Positions 33,915 through 45,636 of a stretch of 64,000 nucleotides of DNA are shown here, in pieces. The notes under the pieces are model-generated. The model saw only the letters and a program-made list of their open reading frames with translations. It was not told where the DNA came from and ran no database searches. The stretch spans positions 248,001 to 312,000 of the forward strand of contig MU394057.1 of NCBI GenBank assembly GCA_022578605.1. The letters run 5' to 3'. The stretch's first letter is position 1. Every line of letters begins with the position of its first letter. Origin of the DNA: Camillea tinctor (lineage: Eukaryota > Ascomycota > Sordariomycetes > Xylariales > Xylariaceae). Position numbers and translations under genes: made by a program.

Positions 33915-36900
33915 GCATAGAGTACGTCTGTTTCAAACGGAATGTTAGTCGGGTATCTGAGAGTTTTTCCTAGAAGAGAACACATGGAAGGATGCTATTT
34001 ATTAGAGTTGGGTAAAACAAGAAGAGTAGCTGTATACTATTTAGCAGTTTTCAAGCGTATTTTCAACTGCCCTGGATTCTGCTTCGCTTTGACTAGATCT
34101 GCTCAGGGGAATATAATATTATAACATATATCCATACGTCCTTCCATTGCTAATTAGTTTCATCATAAGCATCAGGTCAACTTAGGAGCGACATATATTT
34201 TGTAACACATCAGACCTGGCTCATCTAGGGGAGGAGTGCCGCTCTGCCATCTCATCATAACCATACTATTTAGCTGAAATCATATTCTAGTATTCATTTC
34301 TGTCTGCTGCCGTCGGGGCTTCCGCCTCTAATTTCCTGGACATGTGATCTACATATGCGGTTGCCCTAGACGCATGTGGTGTTGGTTATTGCTCTCCTAT
34401 CTACTCTTCGTACCCATAATAGACAATTTCTGGTATTTAGAGTCGATAATTATCACCTTGGTGTTGCTATATATCCATTTCTAGGTACATAGAAGCCTAA
34501 CTGTCTAAGAAGCTAAAGCAGTGTATTACATGGCCATGCCTAGACCAGGCCTATCTAATGTAGACGCATTTGGTCTATCTAGGCAATTCATTATGTGGTT
34601 GACCATAGTAGCATGGCTGCACCTATCCGTGCTTGCGAGTATCCCTATAGTCGAGATTATCCAACCGAACGGTTTGCTTGACGGTTATGTGCCTGCCCGA
34701 GAAACGGGTGGACAAGGCTTCTAGATTCATTCCGCTTTATATTTGACGACTTCCCGTCGGGGCTCGCCTTCATCTGGCTAAGCCAGCTCAATTAGGCTTC
34801 TTATACGCCATTGCAGTATCACCATGCCCTTGGGTGGTACTTACCACGGGAAATTTAGCTATGTGTATCTGCTGCCCTTGACAGAATACCTCTTTGAGAT
34901 ACTCCGAGCCAGGTAAACCACTTAGCCCTACGCACACGGAGAAGACGAGAGACGACGGTGTTTACTTAGTCTAAGCCACGATCTTGACTAATACGTCATA
35001 TTCCATGGATATGTCTAATCTAAACATGCTTCGAATATATGATCCCTATCTCAATGCTGGCTAAATTCCTCGTAGCTTTCATCACGCTTGGTAAAACGCT
35101 GACCATTCTGATGTTTAGTATCTGCAGCCACAAGCATCGTCTATAATCATTCTAATTAAGGGTCCCCTTTACTTCTCGCGCCCTAAATTATTGTTACTAG
35201 TAACCTACGCTGGGTCAGGGTTAGCCTTGTGCCCACCACCACATTCCTTGGGAGGAGGGCGGCATGTAGGGGTTTTGTTCTCCGCACAACTCTCCGGATG
35301 TGGATTTTACCGGGCTTTCGGCGTGGGCCGTGACGAAAAAGACGAAAACAACAACTCCACGGAGTGCGGGATCCTGGGTCACGTCTACCATTAAGATAGG
35401 AAAATTGGTAGGTACTAGGACTCGAAGCCCGCGCATAAGCGAGAAGTTGACGGTGCCCAACGGCACACATTATGTACCTAGACGCTGTAGATAATAATTT
35501 TTTTCAATTTTTTTTTTGCGCGCATTCCCACATACCTAGTGTGCCCAAGCATATACTAGTGTAGGTCGAGCGATGTCGGCGATGTAGAGAAATAAACGGG
35601 GAAATGGTAAATTTGAAGCACGACTCCACCGAGATAAACAGAAACTTCAGTGGTCGGGTGGCTTGGACAGTGCCCATGTCGAATTATTCCGTCTTGACCT
35701 TCTTGTTCGACGGGTACTGGTATTCTAATCTAGATGTTTCCTCCCCCTTTGTCTGGTGTCCGGGTAAACGGTGTAGTAGGATTGGAATAAGCGAAGTTAC
35801 GATGACAAGGCACAAAGGGGTTTTGTGCAACTTAGCCATAATGATAATAATAATCACGATGATGATGATGATGATGATGATGGCCATCTCAATATCTATA
35901 ACATATGCATCTTTCAAATTCTTCTAGTATATCAGAGCAAGCAGCAAGTAGATAGGCACGCAGATTCCTTCTATCTAGACCGCTCTCAATATGCGCGCAA
36001 CGGATCTTCAGCGCCGGGGACCCAACCGAAAAAGATGGAATTTGTTACGGTGAAAAGGGGGAACCGCATTTTCCCTTCATGGAAATGGCTGGGAGCGTCA
36101 TGCTGCAGTAGGCCGACTCTCTATTTCCCGAACGAGACACGCAGTTTAGCTAACAATTACTAGGTTAATTGAGAATAGATCCAGCAGCGACACAAGCGTA
36201 TCGTGAACAGATCGTGTCTAACCTAGTGTAGTTGATCTTCGACCCTCATGGTTACATAGGACCCGTAGGACTCGTATGACTTTACGGAATTACATAAACG
36301 AGGATACATTGATGAGATATGTCGTGTAGGTGTAGTGTATCAGAACGTAGTAGACCTGGGGTATCCGAAGGAAGTTCATGTCAATATCGATGTCAGCGTT
36401 AACGTCGATGGTAACCACCAACACGGGTTTTGTTATCTTCCCCGCATTCTTGACATTTACTAGTTAATGCTTCTCTCAGACTAGGATGGACAAGATGGTG
36501 TATTGACTCTGGCAAAGTCTGGTAAAGTCTGGTCCACGGGTTCAATATGGCATAAGTCTAACGTCTCCCTGCAAACTCAGCTATGTAACTTACATGCTAG
36601 TGTAAAGTGTAAACCTACCTACCTACTGCTTATAAGTCGAGATGACTGCGGGGAACCAATCAAGCTTCATGGATAAGCAATCTAGCAGCCCTCAGGCGCA
36701 TCTAGTTTGATCGGGCGACCTGTGTAGTACATGCTACTACTTACATATTCGCACCCCTGCATCGACCGGTTTACAGGCGACTTGCCGTTGGGCATGTGCG
36801 CATGTAAAGGTGGTCGTCGTGATTATTATTCTTCCAACCCCTCGTGACTCATGATGAAGTGTACTATATACTTATAGTTTTTGGTTTTTTTTTCTTCCTC

Positions 36901-38023
36901 CTTTTCATTTTCTGGGTCTGCCCTCTTTTTTTATTTTTTATTTTTATTTTTCTATTTCCGTGGTTGGGGCTAATGTCTCTCGCTCACGAGGTAGGTTGTC
37001 TTGCGCCTAGGAAACCTAAGGGATGTTGAGGTCTTACAAGGATGTGACCTAGACACTAACCTAACCTAATTCACTTACACGTACATATCCTCCCAATCAT
37101 AGGAGGATAAGTTCGATGTAGTTGTATTGCAATTCTACAGCTGTATGTATTGCAAGTCATTGTTGATTTGGCGAAGTCTGCAATCATCAGAGGCGACAGG
37201 TAGTAGTTCGCGATACCACAACATTGCATGCAAATCGACTTGGCAATGCGCGTCTTGGAGAACTCGAGCACAAATAATGTGTTGCCGATTAGAGTTCGCG
37301 AACGAGACTGGTCCAGCATATCTATAATATATTGAACTTGGTCAATTCATACGTTGGAGATGGCAACTCGTAACATCATAAATCAAGAACTTTATGTAGG
37401 ATACACCCAGTTTGGCCTCTCGGGATCTGGAGAGCTTGGCCGGAGTTGGACAGGCTCCCCACGCGGTTGTAGTCAAGGGTCCAGGGGTACCATGTCATGG
37501 AACCCAAGGTTCCATTCAATAGAAGCTTGGAAAAGTTGGAAACTCTTATTCCCTTTCCCACGTCCCATGTCTCATATCCCCGCGGGTCCCATCATTTCAT
37601 CCATTTCGTCAGCGGAGCTCACCGGCACCTGGGGGTAAAACGAGGTTCTACATAGGAAAGGCCGGATTGTGTGCTTGATGCAAGAAACAGTGATGCAAGA
37701 TCCCTCTTTAAAAGCCGGCCGACAGCAGCAAGGAATTGTCCAGAAGGATTGCTGCGAGTTCAAGATCCCGTTTTGCAGACTGCCGGACATATGTACATTG
37801 GCATGTCCATGAGGTTTGGCAGTTTGGGACCAATCTCCCAACAGACCCCCATTATCTGCAAGGGCAACATGAAGCCCCTCCAAAAGTCACGAGAAGGCGT
37901 AGCTAAATCGAAAAAAAAAAGAAAAAAAAGTAATGAGTTGTTTAGTCTTGGCGGCATAGCGCCTGAGTCTGCCACAGCTACGACATTCCTATGTAAGAAG
38001 GGTTCGGGTCGACCGATCAGCAA
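33915..38023. other. Gene-poor accessory DNA
   Basis: About 4 kb with no supportable gene. Frames such as 34521-34724, 35183-35470 (minus) and 37671-38066 have no recognisable domain. The sequence includes a GAT repeat (35858-35882). The right end runs into an inverted repeat that borders the AT-rich block. The region may contain decayed mobile DNA. Confidence 0.5.
35858..35882. repeat. (GAT)n microsatellite
   Basis: Eight GAT units in tandem. Confidence 0.9.
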
Positions 38024-38065
38024 CCTTAAGGGGATGGTCATGGAAAAAAAGCAGGATTATGCTTA
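38024..38065 (+). repeat. Left arm of a 40-bp inverted repeat bordering the AT-rich block
   Basis: This 42-nt segment matches the reverse complement of 41532-41571 with about 32 identities and two 1-nt gaps. Shared words are TTAAGGGG, TGGTCATG, GCAG and TATGCTTA, in that order and spacing. It ends exactly where base composition collapses to AT-rich. Confidence 0.75.
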
Positions 38066-41000
38066 GGTCTGTGTTATTTTAGCAAAAAAGCTACTTTACA
38101 TAGCAATTGCTTTTGTTAGCTATGCTATTAACTTAAATTGTTTATTTAAACATTTAACTTTTAACATTACTTTTAACTGCACGATGTTAAATTAATTGCT
38201 AATTTTTTTACGTTATTAAAGCTTATATTTATTAATAAATTTTATAATATAGCTTGTAGTATTTTAGCGTGTATATAGCTTAATTTTACGTATAAACTTG
38301 TATATATATTAAATAGTTAAATTAATTAATAAGTAACATTATAACTATTATAATTATTATTTTATTGCAGGTATTTTATTAATTTGCAATATTTATTTTT
38401 TATTATAAAGGTTGCTTATAATTTTTAAAATTTTTTTAATAATTAAATGTTAATGTAATTATTTAGCAAATTACTTATATAGCTACTTAGTTAAGTTTTT
38501 GCTTTTTTTTATTTATAACTTTTTAAAAGTTAAACTTTTATTTTTAAAATTACGTTATTAAAAAGTGTTAAAAAGTAAATTAATAATAAGCTTTTAATTA
38601 CGTTTAAAAAGTTAAAAAAAAAAGCATTTATTAACATTAAAAATACGTTAATACGTTATTTTAAAATTAATATTAGCTAAAAATAGGTTAAAAATAAATA
38701 TAATTATATTAAGAAAATAATATAAGCTTAATGTGCTTTATTAACTATTAGTAGCTTTAATTAAAATAAAGAAAAAAAAACCATTTTTAAAAACTTTATT
38801 ATTATTAACATTTATATAATAAGCTACTTAAAAATTAATAAGTTTAAAAATAAATATATTAAAAATTGAAATTTTTATAAAGAAATTTAAAAAATTAACT
38901 TTTAAGTTATAAGCTTTAACGCTTAAAATTTTTATTTTAAAAAGCTTATTGTTATTTTTATGTTTACTTTAAAAAAAATAAATTTAATTTATTTAATTTT
39001 AAATTTTTTAATATAAAAAAGCTTTTTACGAAATTTAGCTGCAAATAAAAGTAATTTTATAAAAAAACCGCTTTATTGTTTAAATAACGAAATTTACGCA
39101 AATTAAAAAGCAAAATAATTTATAAAAGCTTTAATAACGTGGCGGCGGCGCTAATATATAATAAAAATAAAATTAACTATAAAAAAGCCGTTAAAAAGTT
39201 AAATAAATATTATTTTGAAAAAATTAGCAAAAAAGCTTATAATAAAATTATAAATTTATAAGTAAAAAAGCTTAAATAAATTTATACGTAATTAACAATA
39301 AATAATTATGCTTAATATAAATAGTTTATAAAATTTAATAATAATATTAGCTAAATAAGTTATATAAAAAGTTTTATAACAATTTAAAAAATAGTTTTGC
39401 AAATAAATAATAAAATAAAATAACAGTTTATTAATAAATATTAAAATAATAGTATTAAATTTAATAAAAATAAAAGTATTAATAAGCTTTAAAATTTAAA
39501 AAGTATTATTTTTATTTTTAATTATTTAAGTTATAAAGTTAAATAAATTAAATTATAATAATAAAAGTAAATTTTATTAATTTTATTATATTTAATGTTG
39601 CTTTTTTAAACTATTATTAAAAATTTAATTATTATTTATTTTTTTTAAAATTAAAATACGTAATAAATTAAGTATATAGCAATACGTATACGAATTTTTA
39701 TAAACTTTTTTTTATATTGTAAGTGTTAAAAAAAACGCAAATATATATATATTTTAATATGTAAATTATAAATATAAATGTAATTAAGTTAGTTATAATA
39801 ATAATGGTTTATAAATTATTTTATAAATTATTTTATAAATTAAAAAATTTAATATTAATTATAATGCTAATTATACTAGTTAATTTACGTTATTTTAGCT
39901 TTAAATTTATTATATTTGCATATTTATTTATATATACTTTTTTTATATTATATATTTTATATATGCTTTTTATATTATAGTAGCTTTTTAATTTTTTATA
40001 GTAAATATTAACAAATTTATTTTGCTTTTTTTTTTTAACTATATAAAGTTATTTTTATTGTTTATATGCGTATTAAAGTCGATTTTAACTAATATATTAT
40101 TAGTTATATTATTATAGTTTAATAAAAAGTTATATATTACTGCTATTATATATATTATTTTAATTTAAATATTAATATATATAAATAAAAATTGCTTAAA
40201 AATATAAAAAATACCTTTTTACTACTTAAACGCTTTTTTAATTATATTATGCAATTTAAAGTGCTTAAAATTATATAGCTTTTTTTTTAGTTTTTAGCTT
40301 TATTTTAACTTTAATAAATTTTTGTAAATAATATTGTACATTATAGTATAAAGTAAGCACTTTTTTTTTATTAATAAAGTTAATATTTTTTAAAATGTAA
40401 TAGTTTTTAAGAATTATTAATTAATTAAAATTTATAGCGTTATTAAAAATTTTAAAATTATTTATAAACTTTTTTTAATTAGTTAAAATATATGTAAATT
40501 TTTTATTAAAATTATATATAATTAATATATTAATTAATATTTTTTTATAACGGTTAATTTAAGTATTTTATTAATTAATAACCTTAATTAAAAAATAAAA
40601 CTTATTTATAGCATTTAAATAATGTGTAAAATATAAAAAAAATTTTAAATTAGTTATAATTTTTAAATAAATAGTTTAAAAAGTTAGTTTAATATTAATT
40701 TTAATTAATATAATTATTAAGTTTAATATATTATAAAAGTTATTTAATATAATAATATAGCATTTTTTAAATTTTTTAGTTATTATATAAAATAATAAAC
40801 TTTAAGCCGTAATATAAAAAAAAATTGCAAGTTTTTTGTTAACGTTAATACTTTATGTACTTTTTAAATTTATATGTATAATTAATTACTTTTATAAAGC
40901 TTAATAAGTAAATTTTATTATTTAATATACTTATTAAAATTATTTATTACTTTTAAATAATAAGTACTATATATATATTAAGTTATTAGTTTATTTTATA

Positions 41001-41531
41001 TATATTTAACGTTAACGTATATATTTATAAGTAAATGTTACTATAATTATAGCTATAATAGCATTTATATAACGTTATTAAGTTTAAAATAATATATTTA
41101 TTATTAAGTAATTATATAAAATATGCTATAATAAAAGCAATAATAAAAAACTTAAAAAGTATTAAAAAAAGGTTAATTAACTTTTTTAATTAGTTATAAA
41201 GCTTTTTTAACAGTTATAAAAAAACTTAATTTATATAAAAACTTATTAAATAGTTTTTAAACTTTTTAAAGCTTAATTAATTAACTTAAAAGTTTAAAAG
41301 TAAGCTATAAATAGCTTTATTTACAGTAAAACATATAACTTAAAATAAAAAAAAAGCACTAAATAAGCTAATATTTAATAGTTAATTAGCTTAAAAATTT
41401 ATTAAGTTATTTTGTGTATGTTTATTAAATTAATCGATATAAAAATTTAGCAGCATTTTTTTTAGAAAATTATATAGGGCTTAGCTGCTTTTTACCGTAA
41501 ACGCTTTATTAAATAAGCAGCTTGTAGGTAT
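38066..41531. mobile_element. AT-rich, RIP-like degraded block (probable dead mobile element)
   Basis: About 3.5 kb whose G+C is roughly 5-15% per 60-nt line by direct count (7/60 at 38281, 9/60 at 39001, 3/60 at 40501), with sharp edges on both sides. No open frame of meaningful length survives on any strand. TA-containing words dominate, and remaining C residues mostly precede T or G rather than A. That is what RIP would leave, since it changes CpA to TpA. The original element cannot be identified by eye. The bordering inverted repeats suggest a terminal-inverted-repeat DNA element or an insertion between two inverted copies. A mitochondrial insertion is less likely, because no mitochondrial gene frames are visible. 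Confidence 0.75.
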
Positions 41532-41571
41532 TAAGCATAGTGCTGCTGAAGTGCATGACCACCCCTTAAAG
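41532..41571 (-). repeat. Right arm of the inverted repeat bordering the AT-rich block
   Basis: Inverted partner of 38024-38065. The arms face each other across the AT-rich block and keep normal base composition. Confidence 0.75.
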
Positions 41572-42396
41572 AAAACGGGACTCGTGCGATTCACAACCTC
41601 AGCTAACCTTGTGGCAACAATTTGGTTGCACACATCATAATCCGTGTAGGCGAAAGATAAGGAGACAAATTCTGGCAAATGAAAACTAAGGTAATGGAGG
41701 ACAAATGCAGCGAAAGCAAAAGCGAAGAAGAAAGAAAAATAAAAAACCTGTAACAGTAAAAGAGCAGAAAGGAGATCGTGAGTACACCGGGTTTAATTTA
41801 CAGTAGGCAATGACTTCAAGTTGGTACATACATACATACATACCTAGGTACATACGCATAATGTGCGTAGGTTGGAAGCTAAGTTGAATTGGGGAACCCA
41901 CGACGACCTCAAGACGCTGAGACATATTTTGTATATTGGGCTTATCAGTTGGAGCTGTAAAGACTACACTAACTAATGTATCTAGGGTATGTTATGTACT
42001 TCCAATCCCCACCCGTCGGTATCGTTTTCTGAAGTACAGTTACAGTTACAATATACAAAATCGGCCTAAACTCAAGTGTCGCTTTTTTATTCAAGACCGA
42101 ATCAGGCAGGCCAGAGAGCTTCTCCGGCCTTTGCCTGCTGGGCTGAGGATAAAGTTGCGTGTTGATAAGCCATTGGTATAACCTACGTATGTACCACGCT
42201 ACTGCTACTTTCCGTACCGACGGGTCTGTAGGCTTGGCTGTCATCAGCAGTAGCAGGTACCTGGGCAGAGGTACTGTATGCGCCTTAGCGTACCTACCTA
42301 ACCATTTATTCCGCGCCTCCCGCACTTATCACTCGTATGTAACCCACAAGCAAGGCGAACGTGCTTGGGTACTTACGTAGTACAGCAGATAGGAGA

Positions 42397-42418
42397 GTGC
42401 GTGTGCGTGTGCGTGTGT
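42397..42418. repeat. GTGCGT-type microsatellite
   Basis: Tandem GTGCGT units ending in GTGTGT. Confidence 0.8.
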
Positions 42419-42633
42419 TATTAACTGGTAGGACATCTGCTTCTTTTAATAAGTATACCAGATGACCCCGTGCCTCATTTATGATTACTTACTACTATTT
42501 CTTCCATCTGTTGTTTCTTTTTTAGAAAGGTGCCTATCTTTTTCTTCTTCTTTGAAAGAACAAACAAGATCTTGGCCAACAGGCTATAACTCATATAACC
42601 TAACTTACATCATAAGTACTGCATAGTACCTAT

Positions 42634-42656
42634 CTACCTACCTACCTACCTACCTA
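42634..42656. repeat. (TACC)n microsatellite
   Basis: About five tandem TACC units. The same tetranucleotide recurs as short words across the intergenic DNA of this window. Confidence 0.85.
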
Positions 42657-43590
42657 ATTGAATAGGACCTTTTTAAGCTGCCTACCTTTAAAACCAACCC
42701 CTGCGGTCACTTCCTATCTACAAGTACTGCGCACTTATTATCTACCTACCTAGCACAGCTTACCTTCGGTGTTAAAGTGGCTATTAATAATAATCCGAAT
42801 AATCCGTCGTGTCGTTTCATTCCAGTCTCTATCAATCTCTCCCTTTTACTACTTTCACCTACCAACCTACTACTACTGTGCTGTCGTCGACAAGGCTATA
42901 TGCGACAGCCGCGAGAAGGTGATATAGGAGCCTGCACAGATCTACGGCGTACGGCATCATCGTTATAGACACGCGACCAGTAGCAAGAGAGCTTCCAGAG
43001 AGTTGGGTTGGTGGCCCTTGCATTTGATGGTGACCAAGACAGTTGTCTCTTACGTACGAGAATCCGGAATCCAACACACCCAGCATCATACCCCCCTGAA
43101 TGCGAGTCGTGGTTAGGTCATTTGGGGACTTGGGGAGGCCTTGGCAGTTATAACAAACGACTGGAACGTTGAGCATTGAACCTTAAACCTTATTAAACCT
43201 TTATCGACCTGATTCGCTTCGTTAAGACTCGACTTCATCCGACCCCGATTCGTCCTTATCGCGTTTTTAGAGTTTGGTTCTAAGTCACGGTTATTAACAG
43301 GACCCTGGGCTCTTCTGGGAATATTGATTAGAAGTAATTTGGCTTTCTGATTCTCCGGCCTTCCCTGCGGCAATGCGAATACGACTCCACTTCCTAGCAG
43401 ATTGAACCCTGCAGTTGATTCAGAGCTAGAAACTGCCTACTAAACTTTAGGCCAACTGCTACTACATGTACCACAAGTTACATACGGGTCCGGTTACACA
43501 ACTACTTATTACACACTAGCTCGGGCAGTCACAGAAAAGCCGGTTTATCGGTTTTATTTCATAGTTAAAGATTCGATTCGATAATTAATC

Positions 43591-45228
43591 ATGATAACCC
43601 CCAGGTCTTTCCTTTACACCCGCCAACACTCTTCAACAACTTCAACTTCAACTTCTACTACCACCACACCAACAGCTGCCACTGTTGCTCCAGGACGAAA
43701 GGATGATATAGCGAATAACACTTCTTTCTCATACTCATACGCATACCCCTTCAGACTGATTAGCGAAACTATTATGTCTAGGAGTAAGACAATCCAGTCT
43801 GAGAAGATCATCTCCCCAAACGACAGTCCACCATCCACGGCCACCATGACGAACTCAGTCCCCCGAGCAAACAACAACTCTTCAGGTGCCGTGCAGATTC
43901 CCGTGAAGGCCAACCACCAAGATGCAGCACACATACACAAACCCCGTCATTATACCGCTACCCACCGGAGACACTCCTCTAATAACCGCAGACCCCGAGA
44001 TGTCTCCTCTCCTGATGCCATCCCTCCCTCCGTAGCCGCACTGCTTGCTGTCACCAACATACCACCACCTAATCGACGGAGGAGTCTTCGGCGCAGAGGA
44101 TCGAGAGAGTCGCGGGGGTCGAAGGAATCGAGGGACTCACGCATGACCGTGGACTCTATAGTGCCTCGGTCGAGGGTGTCGGAAAAGGATCTCAGTCGCG
44201 AGCTACGGATAGGATGGGACCAGGACCAAGATCAGGATCTCGGCAGTCTTTCGTCTTTTGAGCGCAGCCCAATGGATGTGTTACTCAGCCCCCCGGATGA
44301 ACTCGAGGACGATGAAGCATCGATAATTAGCGATAGCGGCTTTGCATCTGCCTTGTCAACACGGCCTGGTTCTTTCGAGAGCCTTCCGTCTTTGGCTGGC
44401 TCGACGGGAACGAGTGTCTTTGCCTCGATGGACTCGCCCATCACGCCAAGGGGCAGGAGGTATCGTTCACCGAGACGTTCTCTGGAGCCCGTTAGGTCAC
44501 CACCTGGTGAAATGCCGCAAGACCCGCTCTCCAAGAAAGACTTCGAAGTCGATCAACTCGACTTCAGGGTTTTCGATTCAAAATCTTCTACGGAAGCGGA
44601 AAAGCAACTTACAGGGCTGATGCCGTTCAAGTCTGTCTTCAAATCTAATCTTACAGCATCACTCCGAGCATTGCGATCAGCAGCCCGCTCTCTATCCACC
44701 TTCACGACTTCATCGATACCTCCTGATGATTTCCTCACTAGATCAATTCTCACCATGGATCCCAGAGTCCCTTTCACTGATGAGAGGAGGCCGCCTGTTT
44801 TGGAAGAGGAACCCAGCGAAGCAATGCGCCGCTATCTGAACCCGACTAACAACCTTCGCCCTGATTCGCGAGTCCCGGCCCCCATTCGCTGCTACACAGC
44901 CTCCATCCAGATGCAAACGTATAAGGTCCGGCGGTCCAAAGGAATCCCAACGAACCGCCCTGTACCCCAACCAGCAAATTCAAACAAGGCTCCGGCTGCG
45001 GTCGTGTTCCCACCTGGCCCACGTCAACGAGAGATGCGCGAGAACTCGGATTTCATTCGCATTGCCGTCATGGAACATCTTATGCGCAAACACGGAAAGC
45101 TAGATGATCAACGAGAAGGTCACGCGCGCTGGCTATTGCCTCCCAGAAAAGCCACCACCAAACCATATGAGATCGGTACCGATGGTGTGCCGCTGCGGTG
45201 GATTGCGATCTCCTTAGACAATGTCTGA
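43591..45228 (+). CDS. Conserved-looking disordered protein, unknown function
   Basis: Intronless 545-codon frame. I do not recognise a named family. The N-terminal 60 residues are Ser/Thr-rich. The true start could be the internal Met62 (43774), which begins MSRSKTIQSEK. Residues ~120-330 are Arg/Ser/Asp-rich and disordered, with RRRGSRESRGSKESRDSR, a (DQ)n stretch and acidic DELEDDEASI. A more ordered part follows: PFKSVFKSNLTASLRALRSAARSLSTF at about 349-375, which looks like an amphipathic helix, and near the C-terminus NSDFIRIAVMEHLMRKHGKLDD followed by GHARWLLPPRK. These two blocks look like the conserved elements. Long uninterrupted coding and codon use support a real gene. There is no signal peptide or membrane span. 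Confidence 0.75.
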   Translation: MITPRSFLYTRQHSSTTSTSTSTTTTPTAATVAPGRKDDIANNTSFSYSYAYPFRLISETIMSRSKTIQSEKIISPNDSPPSTATMTNSVPRANNNSSGAVQIPVKANHQDAAHIHKPRHYTATHRRHSSNNRRPRDVSSPDAIPPSVAALLAVTNIPPPNRRRSLRRRGSRESRGSKESRDSRMTVDSIVPRSRVSEKDLSRELRIGWDQDQDQDLGSLSSFERSPMDVLLSPPDELEDDEASIISDSGFASALSTRPGSFESLPSLAGSTGTSVFASMDSPITPRGRRYRSPRRSLEPVRSPPGEMPQDPLSKKDFEVDQLDFRVFDSKSSTEAEKQLTGLMPFKSVFKSNLTASLRALRSAARSLSTFTTSSIPPDDFLTRSILTMDPRVPFTDERRPPVLEEEPSEAMRRYLNPTNNLRPDSRVPAPIRCYTASIQMQTYKVRRSKGIPTNRPVPQPANSNKAPAAVVFPPGPRQREMRENSDFIRIAVMEHLMRKHGKLDDQREGHARWLLPPRKATTKPYEIGTDGVPLRWIAISLDNV

Positions 45229-45587
45229 ACTCGATGGGCGGCTTTTCATCACGCATCAACACCTGATCAGCCACAGCGAAACGATTTTGAACACGAATCC
45301 ACAGTCACATCGCGCACGGAAAACTATAGCGCTAACTGCAAGGCAAGACTTTTGACGGTGCGGATCGGGTCTCAACTGCGCTACTTGGAAAATTTTGGAC
45401 GGGGGCGGCACTGAAACTAGAAACTATGCAATAAGCATTACATGAAGGGAACGTCAGCGCCAACCAAAGCGACCTAAGCAGGAATAGTTCCCAACGAATC
45501 CGGTGCGATCCATTACTCGTGCTGTCTAAAAGGCGCGGTGACGCTACGATACCCACAATAACCTTCTCGAAACACGATGGCTTTGTG

Positions 45588-45636
45588 GGGAAAAAGGACC
45601 CCTGGGTTCTCTGGATTCTAGGGTCCTTTTTTTCCC
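45588..45636. other. Long intergenic hairpin
   Basis: Perfect 11-bp inverted repeat AAAAAGGACCC (45591-45601) / GGGTCCTTTTT (45621-45631), extended by GGG/CCC outside with a small bulge; loop of 19 nt. It lies about 360 bp past the stop codon of the gene ending at 45228. Confidence 0.7.

Larger units (their letters stand above)
41572..43590. other. Intergenic, upstream of a disordered-protein gene
   Basis: No gene recognised. Contains an ACCTAGGT palindrome (41842-41849), a GTGC/GT repeat (about 42397-42418) and a TACC repeat (about 42634-42656). Confidence 0.55.

Noticed and set aside
35395..35480. tRNA-like or SINE-head sequence on the minus strand (GGGCTTCGAGTCC resembles a B box)
   Set aside because: The T-stem does not pair and no A box or cloverleaf can be built; no second copy seen.
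37671..38066. 131-codon plus-strand frame reaching the left inverted-repeat arm
   Set aside because: No recognisable domain; includes an A-run artefact (KKKRKK). Kept only as part of the repeat observation.
38066..41531. Nuclear copy of mitochondrial DNA as the source of the AT-rich block
   Set aside because: No mitochondrial protein, rRNA or tRNA signature visible; composition is more extreme than expected.
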